A DNA stretch of 64,000 bases. Origin: Acidobacteriota bacterium. GTDB taxonomy: Bacteria > Acidobacteriota > Blastocatellia > Pyrinomonadales > Pyrinomonadaceae. The stretch spans positions 1,054,001 through 1,118,000 of the forward strand of contig JADJOS010000001.1 in assembly GCA_016713675.1 (NCBI GenBank), given 5' to 3'. This document shows, in pieces, positions 26,457 through 34,744 of the stretch. A program made the translations under genes and the position numbers. Every line of letters starts with the position of its first letter. Position 1 is the first letter of the stretch. A model generated the notes under the pieces. The model ran no database searches. It was not told the origin of the DNA and saw only the letters and a program-made list of their open reading frames with translations.

Positions 26457-28127
26457 TTACTGCTTCGAAAGCAGCGAGCTCGCGGCGGTCGAGAATTTGC
26501 GTTTTGCCCCACCGAATATCCAGGTCGCGAACCGGTTCACGTACCGGAAAAGCCGCATCTCAGCAAGATCGTCAAAGATCGAATAAAACACTGGTACCGC
26601 CAGCAAAGTGAGCAGCAGACAAAGTGACTGCCCGCCGACGACAAGCACGCCGATCGAGCGATTAGTGCCGGAGCCTGCACCGGTCGAGACTACTAGCGGG
26701 ATCATCCCGGCAACCAGCGCAATGGTTGTCATCAGGATCGGACGGAGACGATCGCGATTTGCCTGAATGATAGCTTCGTAACGGTTCATTCCTTTCGAAC
26801 GAAGGCCATTCGTGTGGTCGATCTGCAAGATCGCGTTCTTTTTAACTACGCCGAAGAGCAGTAGCAGTCCGAGGCCGGAAAAGATGTTTACCGTCTGCCC
26901 GGCGACGAGCAGGCTAAAAATGCCGAATGGTACCGAGAGCGGCAGAGTCAGCAAGATTGTGACCGGGTGGATGAACGACTCGAACTGAGCCGCCAGCACG
27001 ATGTACATAAAAATGAATGACAACGCGAAGGCTAGCAGGAAGTAAAAACCCGCTTTGCCCATTTCCTTAGACTGGCCAACATAGCCGGTCCGATAGCCTT
27101 TCGGCAGATTGAGCTCTTTTATGTAGCTGTCGATCGCCGAGGTAATACTCGCAGCCGAACCACCTGGTCTTGTGTTCGCGAGCAGAGTGACCTGACGCTG
27201 TCGATTTGTCCGATCTACCGAACTCGGCCCCGTACCGGGTTTTGGCTTCACTACGCGGTCGAGCGTGACCCAACCGACCTTTGCCGACGGTACGATCATT
27301 CGGCTCAGCCCTTCGGTATCTGATCGGAACGAATTTATCGCCCGTACTCGCACCTCGTATTGATCAGTACCGGCGTTGAATGTGGTCGCCTGTTGTCCGG
27401 CAACAAGCGTATTCAGTGCTTGCGAGATATCGCCCACCCGAACACCCAGATCCGCGGCCGTATCGCGATCGATCTCGAGCTGAACCTCGGGCTTGCCGCT
27501 CACGAGCGTTGAGTCGACGTCGACAGCATCCGGGATCGACTTCATCTTCTCCATGATCTTTGTCGAATACTCTTCGAGCTTTTTGAGATCGGGGCCGGCT
27601 ATCAGGAACTGAACGTTCGCACTGCGAAATCCCCCGCCTGAGAATGCCTGCACGGGCTGAACGCCGGTTCGGAGATCGGCCGGAAAATTCTTGAGCAGAT
27701 CTCGCGTGGCGGCCATGAGATCTTCCTGCGATTTTGTGCGGGCTTTGATATCGCTTAACTTAACGTAGATCGAGCCCGAGTTAACGACCTGAGCCTGCCC
27801 TCCGCCGACGGTTGATAGCGTATCGGTAACGCCCGGCATTTTACGGATCTCGGAAGCGATGCGTTCGAAGATCTGCGACGTTGCACTTATACTCGAACCC
27901 TCGGGGGCGCGCACCGTGACCTCAAATTGCGACTGGTCGTCTACCGGTAAAAAGTTCTTACCGACATATGTGAATAACGGAACGATGCTCAAGAACACGA
28001 GGATGCAGAGCGTCACGATAACCCAGCGATGACCCATCGAAAATCGAAGCAAATAGGTGTAAAAACGATCTACAGCACGGAACCAACCGGTGTAATGGCT
28101 GTCGGATTCGCTCTTTGGTTCGAGCAT
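26457..28127 (-). CDS. RND efflux permease, C-terminal half (TM7-12)
   Basis: A 556-residue protein equal to the second half of an AcrB/MexB-type pump. It has TM7 (WVIVTLCILVFLSIVPLF), the large second periplasmic porter/docking loop (APEGSSISATSQIFERIASEIRKMPGV), and TM8-12. The TM10 lysine of the proton relay appears in LLLLFGVVKKNAILQIDHTN. Alone it would not be a complete pump. It overlaps the N-terminal half by 58 bp in another frame and begins at ATG 28127 in the cytoplasmic linker. Either the pump is genuinely made as two chains or one base is missing or extra near 28.1 kb. Substrate unknown. Confidence 0.85.
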   Translation of the reverse strand: MLEPKSESDSHYTGWFRAVDRFYTYLLRFSMGHRWVIVTLCILVFLSIVPLFTYVGKNFLPVDDQSQFEVTVRAPEGSSISATSQIFERIASEIRKMPGVTDTLSTVGGGQAQVVNSGSIYVKLSDIKARTKSQEDLMAATRDLLKNFPADLRTGVQPVQAFSGGGFRSANVQFLIAGPDLKKLEEYSTKIMEKMKSIPDAVDVDSTLVSGKPEVQLEIDRDTAADLGVRVGDISQALNTLVAGQQATTFNAGTDQYEVRVRAINSFRSDTEGLSRMIVPSAKVGWVTLDRVVKPKPGTGPSSVDRTNRQRQVTLLANTRPGGSAASITSAIDSYIKELNLPKGYRTGYVGQSKEMGKAGFYFLLAFALSFIFMYIVLAAQFESFIHPVTILLTLPLSVPFGIFSLLVAGQTVNIFSGLGLLLLFGVVKKNAILQIDHTNGLRSKGMNRYEAIIQANRDRLRPILMTTIALVAGMIPLVVSTGAGSGTNRSIGVLVVGGQSLCLLLTLLAVPVFYSIFDDLAEMRLFRYVNRFATWIFGGAKRKFSTAASSLLSKQ

Positions 28128-29650
28128 TCCGTCGCCTTTATTTCTTCGATTTCCTTAGCTTTCTTCTCTTTCTTATGTTTGATCAAGCGAGCCGCTAGCA
28201 TTGGCGTGAGCGTAAATGACACGATCAACGAGACCAAAACCGCAAACGATGCCGTCAAACCAAAACTCGACATAAAGCGGCCGACTATGCCCTGCATAAA
28301 TCCGATCGGCACAAAAACTGCCATCAGCGAAAGCGTCGTTGCTAGTACCGCCATACCGATCTCACGTGTGCCCTCGATCGCCGCTTGGAATGGGTTCATG
28401 CCCTTTTCTTCGACAAAGCGATATATGTTCTCAAGCACAACGATCGCGTCATCGATGACGATACCGACCATCAGCGTAAGCGAAAGCATCGTGATCGAAT
28501 TGAGTGTGTAGCCCATCGCGTACATCAATCCGAAAGTCGAAATGATGGAAGTAGGGATCGCAAGTGCGGCAATAAAGGTCGTTCGGAAACTCCATAGAAA
28601 GAAGAAGACCACGATCGCCGCGAGGATCGATCCGACCACAAGGTGCTCTTCGATCGCATGGAGCGAGTTTTCGATAAACACGGAGTTGTCACCGATGATC
28701 CTCATTTGGAAGCCCGGCGGCAGTGTAGGTTCGATCTCTTTGAGGCGCTCTTTTATCTCATGGGCAACTGCAACGGTGTTCTGGCCCGACTGCTTTGCGA
28801 CGATGAGTGTTACGGCCGGCGATCCGTTGAGGCGGGCCTCGGACCGAACTTCTTCGGCGCCGTCTTCGACGTAGCCGATATCCTTGACCTTAACCTGATA
28901 AGTGCCGCGAGTGGCCACAACGATGTTGTTAAATTCCTCTGGCTTCTGGATCTTTCCGACTGTGCGGACGCTCGTTTCCTTTTGCCCCTCGTCCAGCCGC
29001 CCCGAAGGGAACTCCATGTTCTGAATCTTTAAGGCACCCGAAACTTCGGCCGGAGTTACGTTGTACGAACGCATTTTGTCAGGATCTACCCAGACATTGA
29101 TCTGCCGTTCGGCTCCACCAATGATGGTGATCTGGCCAACTCCGTTGATCGATTCGATGCGTTCCTTGATCTGGTTCTTGGCGACCTCTGTCACATCACG
29201 AAGTGATTTCGGGGCGGAAACTGAAATGCGCAGAACAGGTGCGGCGTCTGTGTCGAGCTTTTGTACTGTCGGCTGTTCGGCGGTCTCCGGCAAGTTTGGA
29301 ATCACCGTTTGGACGCGATTCTCAACCTCCTGAGCTGCAACGTTCACGTCCTTTTCAAGAACAAACTGGACGAATACCTGTGTGATGCCTTCGACCGAGC
29401 TGGAGCGGAGTTCGTCGATACCGGAAATTGTGTTGACTGCCTCTTCAATCTTTTCTGTGACCTCGGTCTCCATTTCCTGGGGCGAAGCACCGGGATTGAT
29501 CACCGTGATGGTAATTGTCGGGAAGTCGATCTTCGGAAATAGATCCACGCCGAGGCTCAAAAACGAAAATGCACCGACAACCACGAGCGACAGGATCAAC
29601 ATCGTGGCAAAAACCGGACGCTTTACACAAACTTCAGCAAGCCATTGCAT
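28070..29650 (-). CDS. RND efflux permease, N-terminal half (TM1-6)
   Basis: A 526-residue protein equal to the first half of an HAE1-type pump. TM1 is followed by GVDLFPKIDFPTITITVINPGASPQEMETEVTEKIEEAVN, then the porter loop. TM2-6 include GIVIDDAIVVLENIYR, whose paired aspartates are the TM4 proton-relay residues. It ends after LTPMLAARLIKHKKEKKAKEIEE, the linker that normally leads to TM7, plus about 20 residues likely read out of frame (CSNQRANPTAITPVGSVL). It is 12 bp downstream of the periplasmic adaptor gene. With the following half it makes one full-length transporter. Confidence 0.88.
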   Translation of the reverse strand: MQWLAEVCVKRPVFATMLILSLVVVGAFSFLSLGVDLFPKIDFPTITITVINPGASPQEMETEVTEKIEEAVNTISGIDELRSSSVEGITQVFVQFVLEKDVNVAAQEVENRVQTVIPNLPETAEQPTVQKLDTDAAPVLRISVSAPKSLRDVTEVAKNQIKERIESINGVGQITIIGGAERQINVWVDPDKMRSYNVTPAEVSGALKIQNMEFPSGRLDEGQKETSVRTVGKIQKPEEFNNIVVATRGTYQVKVKDIGYVEDGAEEVRSEARLNGSPAVTLIVAKQSGQNTVAVAHEIKERLKEIEPTLPPGFQMRIIGDNSVFIENSLHAIEEHLVVGSILAAIVVFFFLWSFRTTFIAALAIPTSIISTFGLMYAMGYTLNSITMLSLTLMVGIVIDDAIVVLENIYRFVEEKGMNPFQAAIEGTREIGMAVLATTLSLMAVFVPIGFMQGIVGRFMSSFGLTASFAVLVSLIVSFTLTPMLAARLIKHKKEKKAKEIEEIKATECSNQRANPTAITPVGSVL

Positions 29651-29662
29651 ACATCATTACCC

Positions 29663-30964
29663 CTAGTTCATTTGCCTGACGAGCACGCCGTCGTACAGTG
29701 TGTTGACATTACTTGTGGCCACTACGTCGCCCTCGGCGATGCCGGTTTTGATCTGGATCATACCGTTTTCTAGCAATCCGGTTTGGACCAGAACTTCACG
29801 TGCGGCACCGTCTTTCACTATGTAGACCTTGTTGATATCGCCTTCGGCTTTAACAGCCGTCACAGGGACCATAATGGCCGGTTCGGGCTTTGACTGAGTT
29901 ATCCGGACGGTCGCGAACTGTCCCGGCTTGAGTAGACCTTCGCCGTTATCGACCTCTGCCTCGACAACGAGAGTACGGGCGGTCACGTTTACATTCGGTA
30001 GAATTCGGACGACAGTTCCGGCAAAATTTCGATCTGGATATGCACTGGTTTGAAGTGAGATGCCTTGGCCGACGGCGACCCTGCCGATCGATTGTTCGGG
30101 AACATCGATACGCATACGCAGACTCGATGTCCGAACGATAGTACCGATCTTTGTATTTGGAGCCTGTGGCGAAAGGTATTCGCCGGGATCGGCGGTTCGC
30201 TCAGAAACATAGCCGCTGATCGGTGCGTAGATCGCGGTGTCGCTGACGGCTTTGCGGGCCTGTTCGACCTGAGTTTGAGCCGTGGCGACCGCCGATTTTG
30301 CGGCGGCGACCTGGGCTTCTGCCGAATTGATCGCTCTAACTGCGACTGCCGCGTTCGATCGGGCTTCGTCGAGTTGGCCAAGCAGCGAATCGCGGGTCGC
30401 ACGACGTTGATCGAGTATCGATTTGGAAACATCGCCGGTATCGAACAGACGCTGGGTACGGGCTAGTTCCTTTTCCGCCAGTGTTAGGTTCGCGTTGACC
30501 GATTTGACCTGCGAAAAGGTCTCTATATTGAACGATTGTCCATCCTTGAGCCCAAGTCTGATCTGTGCTTGCCTAAGTGCCGCGATGGCCGTATCTACCG
30601 CACGACGCTGCTGAACGACCTGTGCCTCGGCCTGTTCAAGCCTGATCTGAGCGTCACGCGGGTCTAGTTTGACCATTATGCTGCCCTTGGTGACGTAGCT
30701 GCCGACATCAAAATTGACTTCGAGAACCTTGCCCGCCACGACAGGGGCGACATCCGTCTGAGCGTCGCTCGCCAAATTGCCGGTCGCCTCAAAATAGGTC
30801 GGGATCGGCCGGCTGACAGCCTGTGTGGTCGTCACATCGACGGTAGTTGGCTGGTTGCTCGCGTTCGCATTCGTATTCGCCGTTTTCGATCCGCAACCGG
30901 CTGCGGTCAGGACCGCCGTCAGGACCGAGATGGCCAAGGTTGTACTTGCTTTCTTAACTCTCAT
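29663..30964 (-). CDS. RND periplasmic adaptor (membrane fusion lipoprotein)
   Basis: A 433-residue adaptor linking inner-membrane pump and outer-membrane channel. A lipoprotein signal ends in LTAAGC (lipid-modified Cys24), followed by an Asn/Thr-rich linker. The barrel-sandwich half motifs are GKVLEVNFDVGSYVTKGSIMVKLDPRDAQIRLEQAEAQV and TAIYAPISGYVSERTADPGEYLSP. Between them lies a long coiled-coil hairpin rich in Ala, Gln and Arg, and beta-barrel and membrane-proximal domains follow. It is the first structural gene after tetR, 24 bp downstream of it. Confidence 0.93.
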   Translation of the reverse strand: MRVKKASTTLAISVLTAVLTAAGCGSKTANTNANASNQPTTVDVTTTQAVSRPIPTYFEATGNLASDAQTDVAPVVAGKVLEVNFDVGSYVTKGSIMVKLDPRDAQIRLEQAEAQVVQQRRAVDTAIAALRQAQIRLGLKDGQSFNIETFSQVKSVNANLTLAEKELARTQRLFDTGDVSKSILDQRRATRDSLLGQLDEARSNAAVAVRAINSAEAQVAAAKSAVATAQTQVEQARKAVSDTAIYAPISGYVSERTADPGEYLSPQAPNTKIGTIVRTSSLRMRIDVPEQSIGRVAVGQGISLQTSAYPDRNFAGTVVRILPNVNVTARTLVVEAEVDNGEGLLKPGQFATVRITQSKPEPAIMVPVTAVKAEGDINKVYIVKDGAAREVLVQTGLLENGMIQIKTGIAEGDVVATSNVNTLYDGVLVRQMN

Positions 30965-30987
30965 GATAATTGTCGTTTTAGCTAAAC

Positions 30988-31602
30988 TTACGACCTGATC
31001 CCGCGGAGCAGGATCTCTGCAAAATTCCTCGCGGCATCTTCGTTCGAGATATCTAGGATCACACGCTTCTTATCCCACAAAATGTTGTTCAGTGAATGGT
31101 GTATCAACATTCCGAGGAATGCCCGGACGGCGATCCTCGGGTTCATTTCACGAAAGGCACCGTCACGCTGACGTTCTTCGATATAGCTGCCGATGAACTG
31201 GTAGATCTTTTCGATGAACTCGTGAAAGAACCGCTCGGCCAGCTCGTGTTCCTCGAGCGCCGAATAGAACAAGAGCCGCATAAAGCCCTCGTCAGCCTGG
31301 TGTTTTTTCAATGCGTCAAACGCAATGTTATAAAATACGGCAAAGTCGTCTTTTTGTTCGATCGCGGCCTTAAGAACTTCGTTCTCTTCCCAGGGAAAGC
31401 GGTGAACACCGTCCTGACAGCCCTTTGTATCGAGGATCGCACCGTAAAGGGCGTCCTTGTTCTCAAAATGGCGAAATACCATCGCCTCCGAAACACCAGC
31501 CACACGTGCGATCTCTTTGGTCGTCGTGCCCTTAAAACCTCGCTGCGAAAACAGGTTGACAGCCGTCTGTAAGATCTGCTCGCGTCGTTCGTCGCCTTTC
31601 AT
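30988..31602 (-). CDS. TetR-family repressor of the efflux operon
   Basis: The N-terminal helix-turn-helix is typical of TetR: RREQILQTAVNLFSQRGFKGTTTKEIARVAGVSEAMVFRHFENKDALY. A divergent all-helical ligand domain ends in AEILLRGIRS. I start at ATG 31602, giving 204 residues. A possible -10 (TATAAA, 31648-31643) lies over the upstream in-frame extension to 31641, which makes the longer form unlikely. It heads the operon tetR-adaptor-RND-RND-tolC-qor, and a palindrome lies in its promoter. Autorepression relieved by a pump substrate is the likely logic, from family knowledge. Confidence 0.9.
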   Translation of the reverse strand: MKGDERREQILQTAVNLFSQRGFKGTTTKEIARVAGVSEAMVFRHFENKDALYGAILDTKGCQDGVHRFPWEENEVLKAAIEQKDDFAVFYNIAFDALKKHQADEGFMRLLFYSALEEHELAERFFHEFIEKIYQFIGSYIEERQRDGAFREMNPRIAVRAFLGMLIHHSLNNILWDKKRVILDISNEDAARNFAEILLRGIRS

Positions 31603-31642
31603 TCGGCCAACGTGGTCACATTTGAAAAAATCTTTGATCAAA

Positions 31643-31677
31643 TTTATACTCTCTACTTAAGTAAGTAAGCACTTACT
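31643..31677 (-). promoter_or_regulatory. Putative tetR-efflux operon promoter and operator
   Basis: AGTAAG-CA-CTTACT at 31664-31677 is a perfect palindrome inside TAAGTAAGTAAGCACTTACT, the size and style of TetR-family operators. It lies around the -35 position of a minus-strand -10 element TATAAA (31648-31643). Binding there would block transcription of tetR and the pump genes. The -35 is weak. Confidence 0.6.
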
Positions 31678-31853
31678 AATTTCGTAAGATTCTCATTTTG
31701 GGATTCAGCTTGTCAAGATAAAATCGTGATAAGAATCACAAGCGTGCGAATTTGCGAACAAAGAAGGCGTCAAATTCGTTACAACCAATAGCGAAACAGC
31801 CTCATCTGAAATGTCGCTTTAATTGATATCAATACTCGGAGGTAGGATTTAAT

Positions 31854-32219
31854 ATGTCGGAATTTGAAGCAGAAGTTAAAAAAGCAGAACAGGAATTGGA
31901 ACAGAGCCTCGTGCCGGTCGGCGGCACAGGTGACGACAAGAGCGGTTTTATCGACGACGAATTTTTAGGAGATCTAAAGATGCAGGCACAGGAATACGGA
32001 CAGAAAATTCAGGACGCGGCGTCGAAGGCAAAGGATTTTGCCAGCGACAAGTTTTCGGCAGCCGGCGATAAGTTCAAAGAGATCTCGGCGAAGGATCCGA
32101 AAGAGTTGATCGAGGACGCAAAGGAATTTGCCCGCCAAAAACCGGGACAAACGATCCTCATTTCAGCCGCAGTCGGCGTAGTGCTCGGATTGCTGCTCCG
32201 CGGCGGACGAAAATCGTAA
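31854..32219 (+). CDS. DUF883/ElaB-like small membrane-anchored protein
   Basis: A 121-residue protein with an acidic helical body (EYGQKIQDAASKAKDFASDKFSAAGDKFKEIS) and a single C-terminal transmembrane segment with the glycine-rich end QTILISAAVGVVLGLLLRGGR. This layout matches the YqjD/ElaB (DUF883) group, of which some members bind ribosomes or the inner membrane in stationary phase. Function here is unproven. GGAGGT lies 10 bases before ATG 31854, and a strong terminator follows, so it is a single-gene transcript. Confidence 0.75.
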   Translation: MSEFEAEVKKAEQELEQSLVPVGGTGDDKSGFIDDEFLGDLKMQAQEYGQKIQDAASKAKDFASDKFSAAGDKFKEISAKDPKELIEDAKEFARQKPGQTILISAAVGVVLGLLLRGGRKS

Positions 32220-32242
32220 GATCGATCATTTGAAGTTAATAG

Positions 32243-32272
32243 GGCCGCATCTCGACGAGATGCGGCCTTTTT
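32243..32272 (+). terminator. Rho-independent terminator of the DUF883-like gene
   Basis: GGCCGCATCT pairs with AGATGCGGCC around CGACG (32243-32267), followed by TTTTTC. The stem is perfect and GC-rich, so this is one of the clearest terminators in the window. Confidence 0.88.
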
Positions 32273-32392
32273 CATTTGGCAATCACTCCGGCCTTCCGTG
32301 TTGATAGGTGTCAGTAAAATATGCAATCTTTGCTTCGTATAATATTCTTATTGAAACCCTGCGAAAGAGACAGGCAGGCAATTTGAGATCAA

Positions 32393-34087
32393 ATGAAAAA
32401 ACTAATCGAGTGCGTTCCAAATTTTAGCGAAGGGCGCGATATCACGGTGATCACGCAGATCACCGATGTGGTCGAAAAGATCGATGGCGTTAAGCTGCTG
32501 GACGTAGATCCGGGCTACTCGACGAACCGGACGGTCGTGACGTTCGTCGGGACGCCGGACGAGGTCGCCGAGGCGGCTTTTCAGGCTGTCAAAAAGGCTC
32601 AGGAACTGATCGACATGCGGCGGCACAAGGGCGATCATCCGAGGTTTGGTGCGACAGATGTGCTGCCGCTGATTCCGATCTCGGGCGTGACAATGGAGGA
32701 GACCGCCGAACTCGCTCGTAAATTAGGCGAGCGGATCGGCACCGAACTCGGCTTTCCGGTCTATGCGTATGAGAATGCCGCGACCGAAGAGAAACGCCGG
32801 AACCTCGCAAATTGCCGTGAGGGCGAGTATGAAGGGCTAAGGGACAAGATCGCGTCCGCAGAGTGGAAGCCGGATTTTGGGCCGACGGAATTTAATGAGT
32901 CGGTCGCGCGATCAGGTGCGGTGGCGGTAGGGGCGAGAGATTTTCTGATCGCGGTCAATTTTAATCTCAACACGACCTCGACTCGCCGAGCGAATGCGAT
33001 CGCTTTTGACGTTCGTGAGAAAGGCCGCACTTTGCGCGAGGGAAATCCGATCACCGGCAAGATCGTCAAGGATGAGAACGGCGAACCCGTGATGATCCCC
33101 GGAACGCTCAAAGGAACCAAAGCGATCGGCTGGTATATCGCGGAATACGGCATCGCACAGGTTTCGATGAATATCACGAATCTGAGCGAGACGCCGCTGC
33201 ACGTGGCGTTTGACGAGGTGAGCGAAAAGGCACGGCAACGCGGGCTGCGAGTGACGGGGCTCGAGATCGTCGGGCTTGTACCGAAAAAGGCGATCATCGA
33301 CGCCGGTAAGTATTATCTGACCAAACAGGGCCGCTCGCTCGGCGTGACCGAGGCTGAGATCATCAAGATCGCTATTAAATCGATGGGCCTCGACGACCTC
33401 AAGCCGTTCGATCCGCAGGAGAAGATCATCGAATACAACATTGCGGCCGAGTACAAGACGGACAGCCTCGTCGATATGACGTGCCGTGCATTTGCCGACG
33501 AAACGGCGTCCGAATCGCCGGCTCCAGGGGGCGGTTCGATCGCGGCATACATGGGAGCTCTCGGCGCGGCCCTCGCGACGATGGTCGCGAACCTCTCGTC
33601 GCACAAAGCCGGTTGGGACGACCGCTGGCAGGAGTTTTCAGATTGGGCCGTTAAAGGGCAGCAGATCAAAGACGAACTCTTGTCGTTGGTCGATGAGGAC
33701 ACCAACGCGTTTAACAAGGTGATGGACGCATTCGGCCTGCCGAAGACGACCGACGAGGAAATGGCGGCCCGAACGGCGGCTATTCAATCGGCGACGAGAT
33801 ACGCGACCGAGATACCATTTCGGACGATGGAACGGACATTTGACGCGTTTGAGATCATCAAGGAGATGGCGGAGCACGGCAATCCGAACTCGGCTTCGGA
33901 CGCCGGAGTCGGTGCGTTGTGTGCCCGTGCGGCTGTGATGGGTGCTTATCTAAACGTCAAGACCAACGCGGCCGGCCTGAAGGATCGCGAGTTTGCCGAT
34001 GACCTGGTCGCCCGCGGTGCGGAGATCGAACGGCGAGCGAACGAACTTGAAGCCGAGATCATGGCGATCGTTAACTCGAAGTTCTGA
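32393..34087 (+). CDS. ftcD: Bifunctional glutamate formiminotransferase / formimido-THF cyclodeaminase
   Basis: A 564-residue two-domain enzyme of histidine and folate metabolism. Residues 1-300 are the formiminotransferase part, opening ECVPNFSEGRD with the family blocks RRHKGDHPRFGATDVLPLIP and NFNLNTTS. The C-terminal about 200 residues are the cyclodeaminase, with SPAPGGGSIAAYMGALGAALATMVANL and NPNSASDAGVGALCARAA. The first activity passes the formimino group from N-formimino-glutamate to tetrahydrofolate; the second releases ammonia and gives 5,10-methenyl-THF. No other hut genes are adjacent. Bacteria often have the two parts separate, so the fused form is worth noting. Confidence 0.96.
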   Translation: MKKLIECVPNFSEGRDITVITQITDVVEKIDGVKLLDVDPGYSTNRTVVTFVGTPDEVAEAAFQAVKKAQELIDMRRHKGDHPRFGATDVLPLIPISGVTMEETAELARKLGERIGTELGFPVYAYENAATEEKRRNLANCREGEYEGLRDKIASAEWKPDFGPTEFNESVARSGAVAVGARDFLIAVNFNLNTTSTRRANAIAFDVREKGRTLREGNPITGKIVKDENGEPVMIPGTLKGTKAIGWYIAEYGIAQVSMNITNLSETPLHVAFDEVSEKARQRGLRVTGLEIVGLVPKKAIIDAGKYYLTKQGRSLGVTEAEIIKIAIKSMGLDDLKPFDPQEKIIEYNIAAEYKTDSLVDMTCRAFADETASESPAPGGGSIAAYMGALGAALATMVANLSSHKAGWDDRWQEFSDWAVKGQQIKDELLSLVDEDTNAFNKVMDAFGLPKTTDEEMAARTAAIQSATRYATEIPFRTMERTFDAFEIIKEMAEHGNPNSASDAGVGALCARAAVMGAYLNVKTNAAGLKDREFADDLVARGAEIERRANELEAEIMAIVNSKF

Positions 34088-34092
34088 CACCG

Positions 34093-34272
34093 TTAGATCT
34101 TTGCTCGTTCGTACTGTGCAAATAGCCGTGTGATCTCGGCGTTTAGTTTAGCTTTTGCGGCGAGGTCGGTGGTGCGGTCGCGCTGTTTTACGAGTTCTTC
34201 GATCTGAGCAGCGATGATCTCGAGTTTGGTCTCAGGTTTCTTGGGTTTCGGGACGTTGTATTTATTGTCCAT
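34093..34272 (-). CDS. Small charged helical protein (59 aa)
   Basis: ATG 34272 to TAA 34093 encodes 59 residues beginning MDNKYNVPKPKKPETKLEII and ending AEITRLFAQYERAKI. The middle (AAQIEELVKQRDRTTD) is a heptad-like amphipathic helix, so a coiled coil is likely. It lies tail-to-tail with ftcD, 5 bp apart, and fits the space before the terminator at 34315. No family is recognised. Sensible composition and tight packing favour a real gene, but no homologue search was possible. Confidence 0.5.
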   Translation of the reverse strand: MDNKYNVPKPKKPETKLEIIAAQIEELVKQRDRTTDLAAKAKLNAEITRLFAQYERAKI

Positions 34273-34314
34273 GGCTGGCAGTGGTCAGTGTTTAGTGGTC
34301 AGAGTAAAGAATAA

Positions 34315-34351
34315 GCCGTACCGGACCTTTGTGGTTCGGTACGGCCTTTTT
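34315..34351. terminator. Strong hairpin terminator, possibly bidirectional
   Basis: GCCGTACCGGACC (34315-34327) pairs with GGTTCGGTACGGC (34333-34345) apart from one wobble, followed on the plus strand by CTTTTTG. On the minus strand the stem is followed by TTATTCTTT. It therefore could end the zinc-ribbon gene from the right. Confidence 0.78.
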
Positions 34352-34372
34352 GAATTAACTGACAACAAGCAG

Positions 34373-34723
34373 TTAGCTTTGCGAGTGGATCAGGCGGCGG
34401 GTCTGGTCGCCGAAAAGCACGTCAATTTTGTGCGGTTCGATGACGGCCGTGACTTCGCCGTGGCCGAATTTAGTGTGCATCATCGCCTGTCCCTTTCGGT
34501 ATTTGCGTGTGCGGTCATAGTCCGAGGCGGCCTTGGCACGGCCGACGCTGACTGCGGTCTTAACGCCGCGGCTGAACGTCGAGGCCGTTCCGCATTCGGA
34601 ACAAACTGCTTTCGTGATCTTACCTTGCTTGGTAACCGTTTCGATGTTGTGATCTTTCTCGACGTCACATGCAGAGCACATCATTTCGAGTGTATCGCCA
34701 ACTTCGTACTTCTTTGTCAACAT
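34373..34723 (-). CDS. Zinc-ribbon protein with UvrD-tail-like Tudor fold
   Basis: A 116-residue protein with a Cys4 zinc ribbon (MMCSACDVEKDH and AVCSECGTAS) in the first half. The C-terminal half, KGQAMMHTKFGHGEVTAVIEPHKIDVLFGDQTRRLIHSQ, resembles the small Tudor-like tail of UvrD/PcrA, which binds RNA polymerase. From family knowledge a nucleic-acid or RNA-polymerase-binding role is plausible, but not demonstrated. It is 21 bp downstream of a DEAD-box helicase gene and so probably co-transcribed with it. Confidence 0.65.
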   Translation of the reverse strand: MLTKKYEVGDTLEMMCSACDVEKDHNIETVTKQGKITKAVCSECGTASTFSRGVKTAVSVGRAKAASDYDRTRKYRKGQAMMHTKFGHGEVTAVIEPHKIDVLFGDQTRRLIHSQS

Positions 34724-34744
34724 ATTTGTCTACCTTCCCTATTT

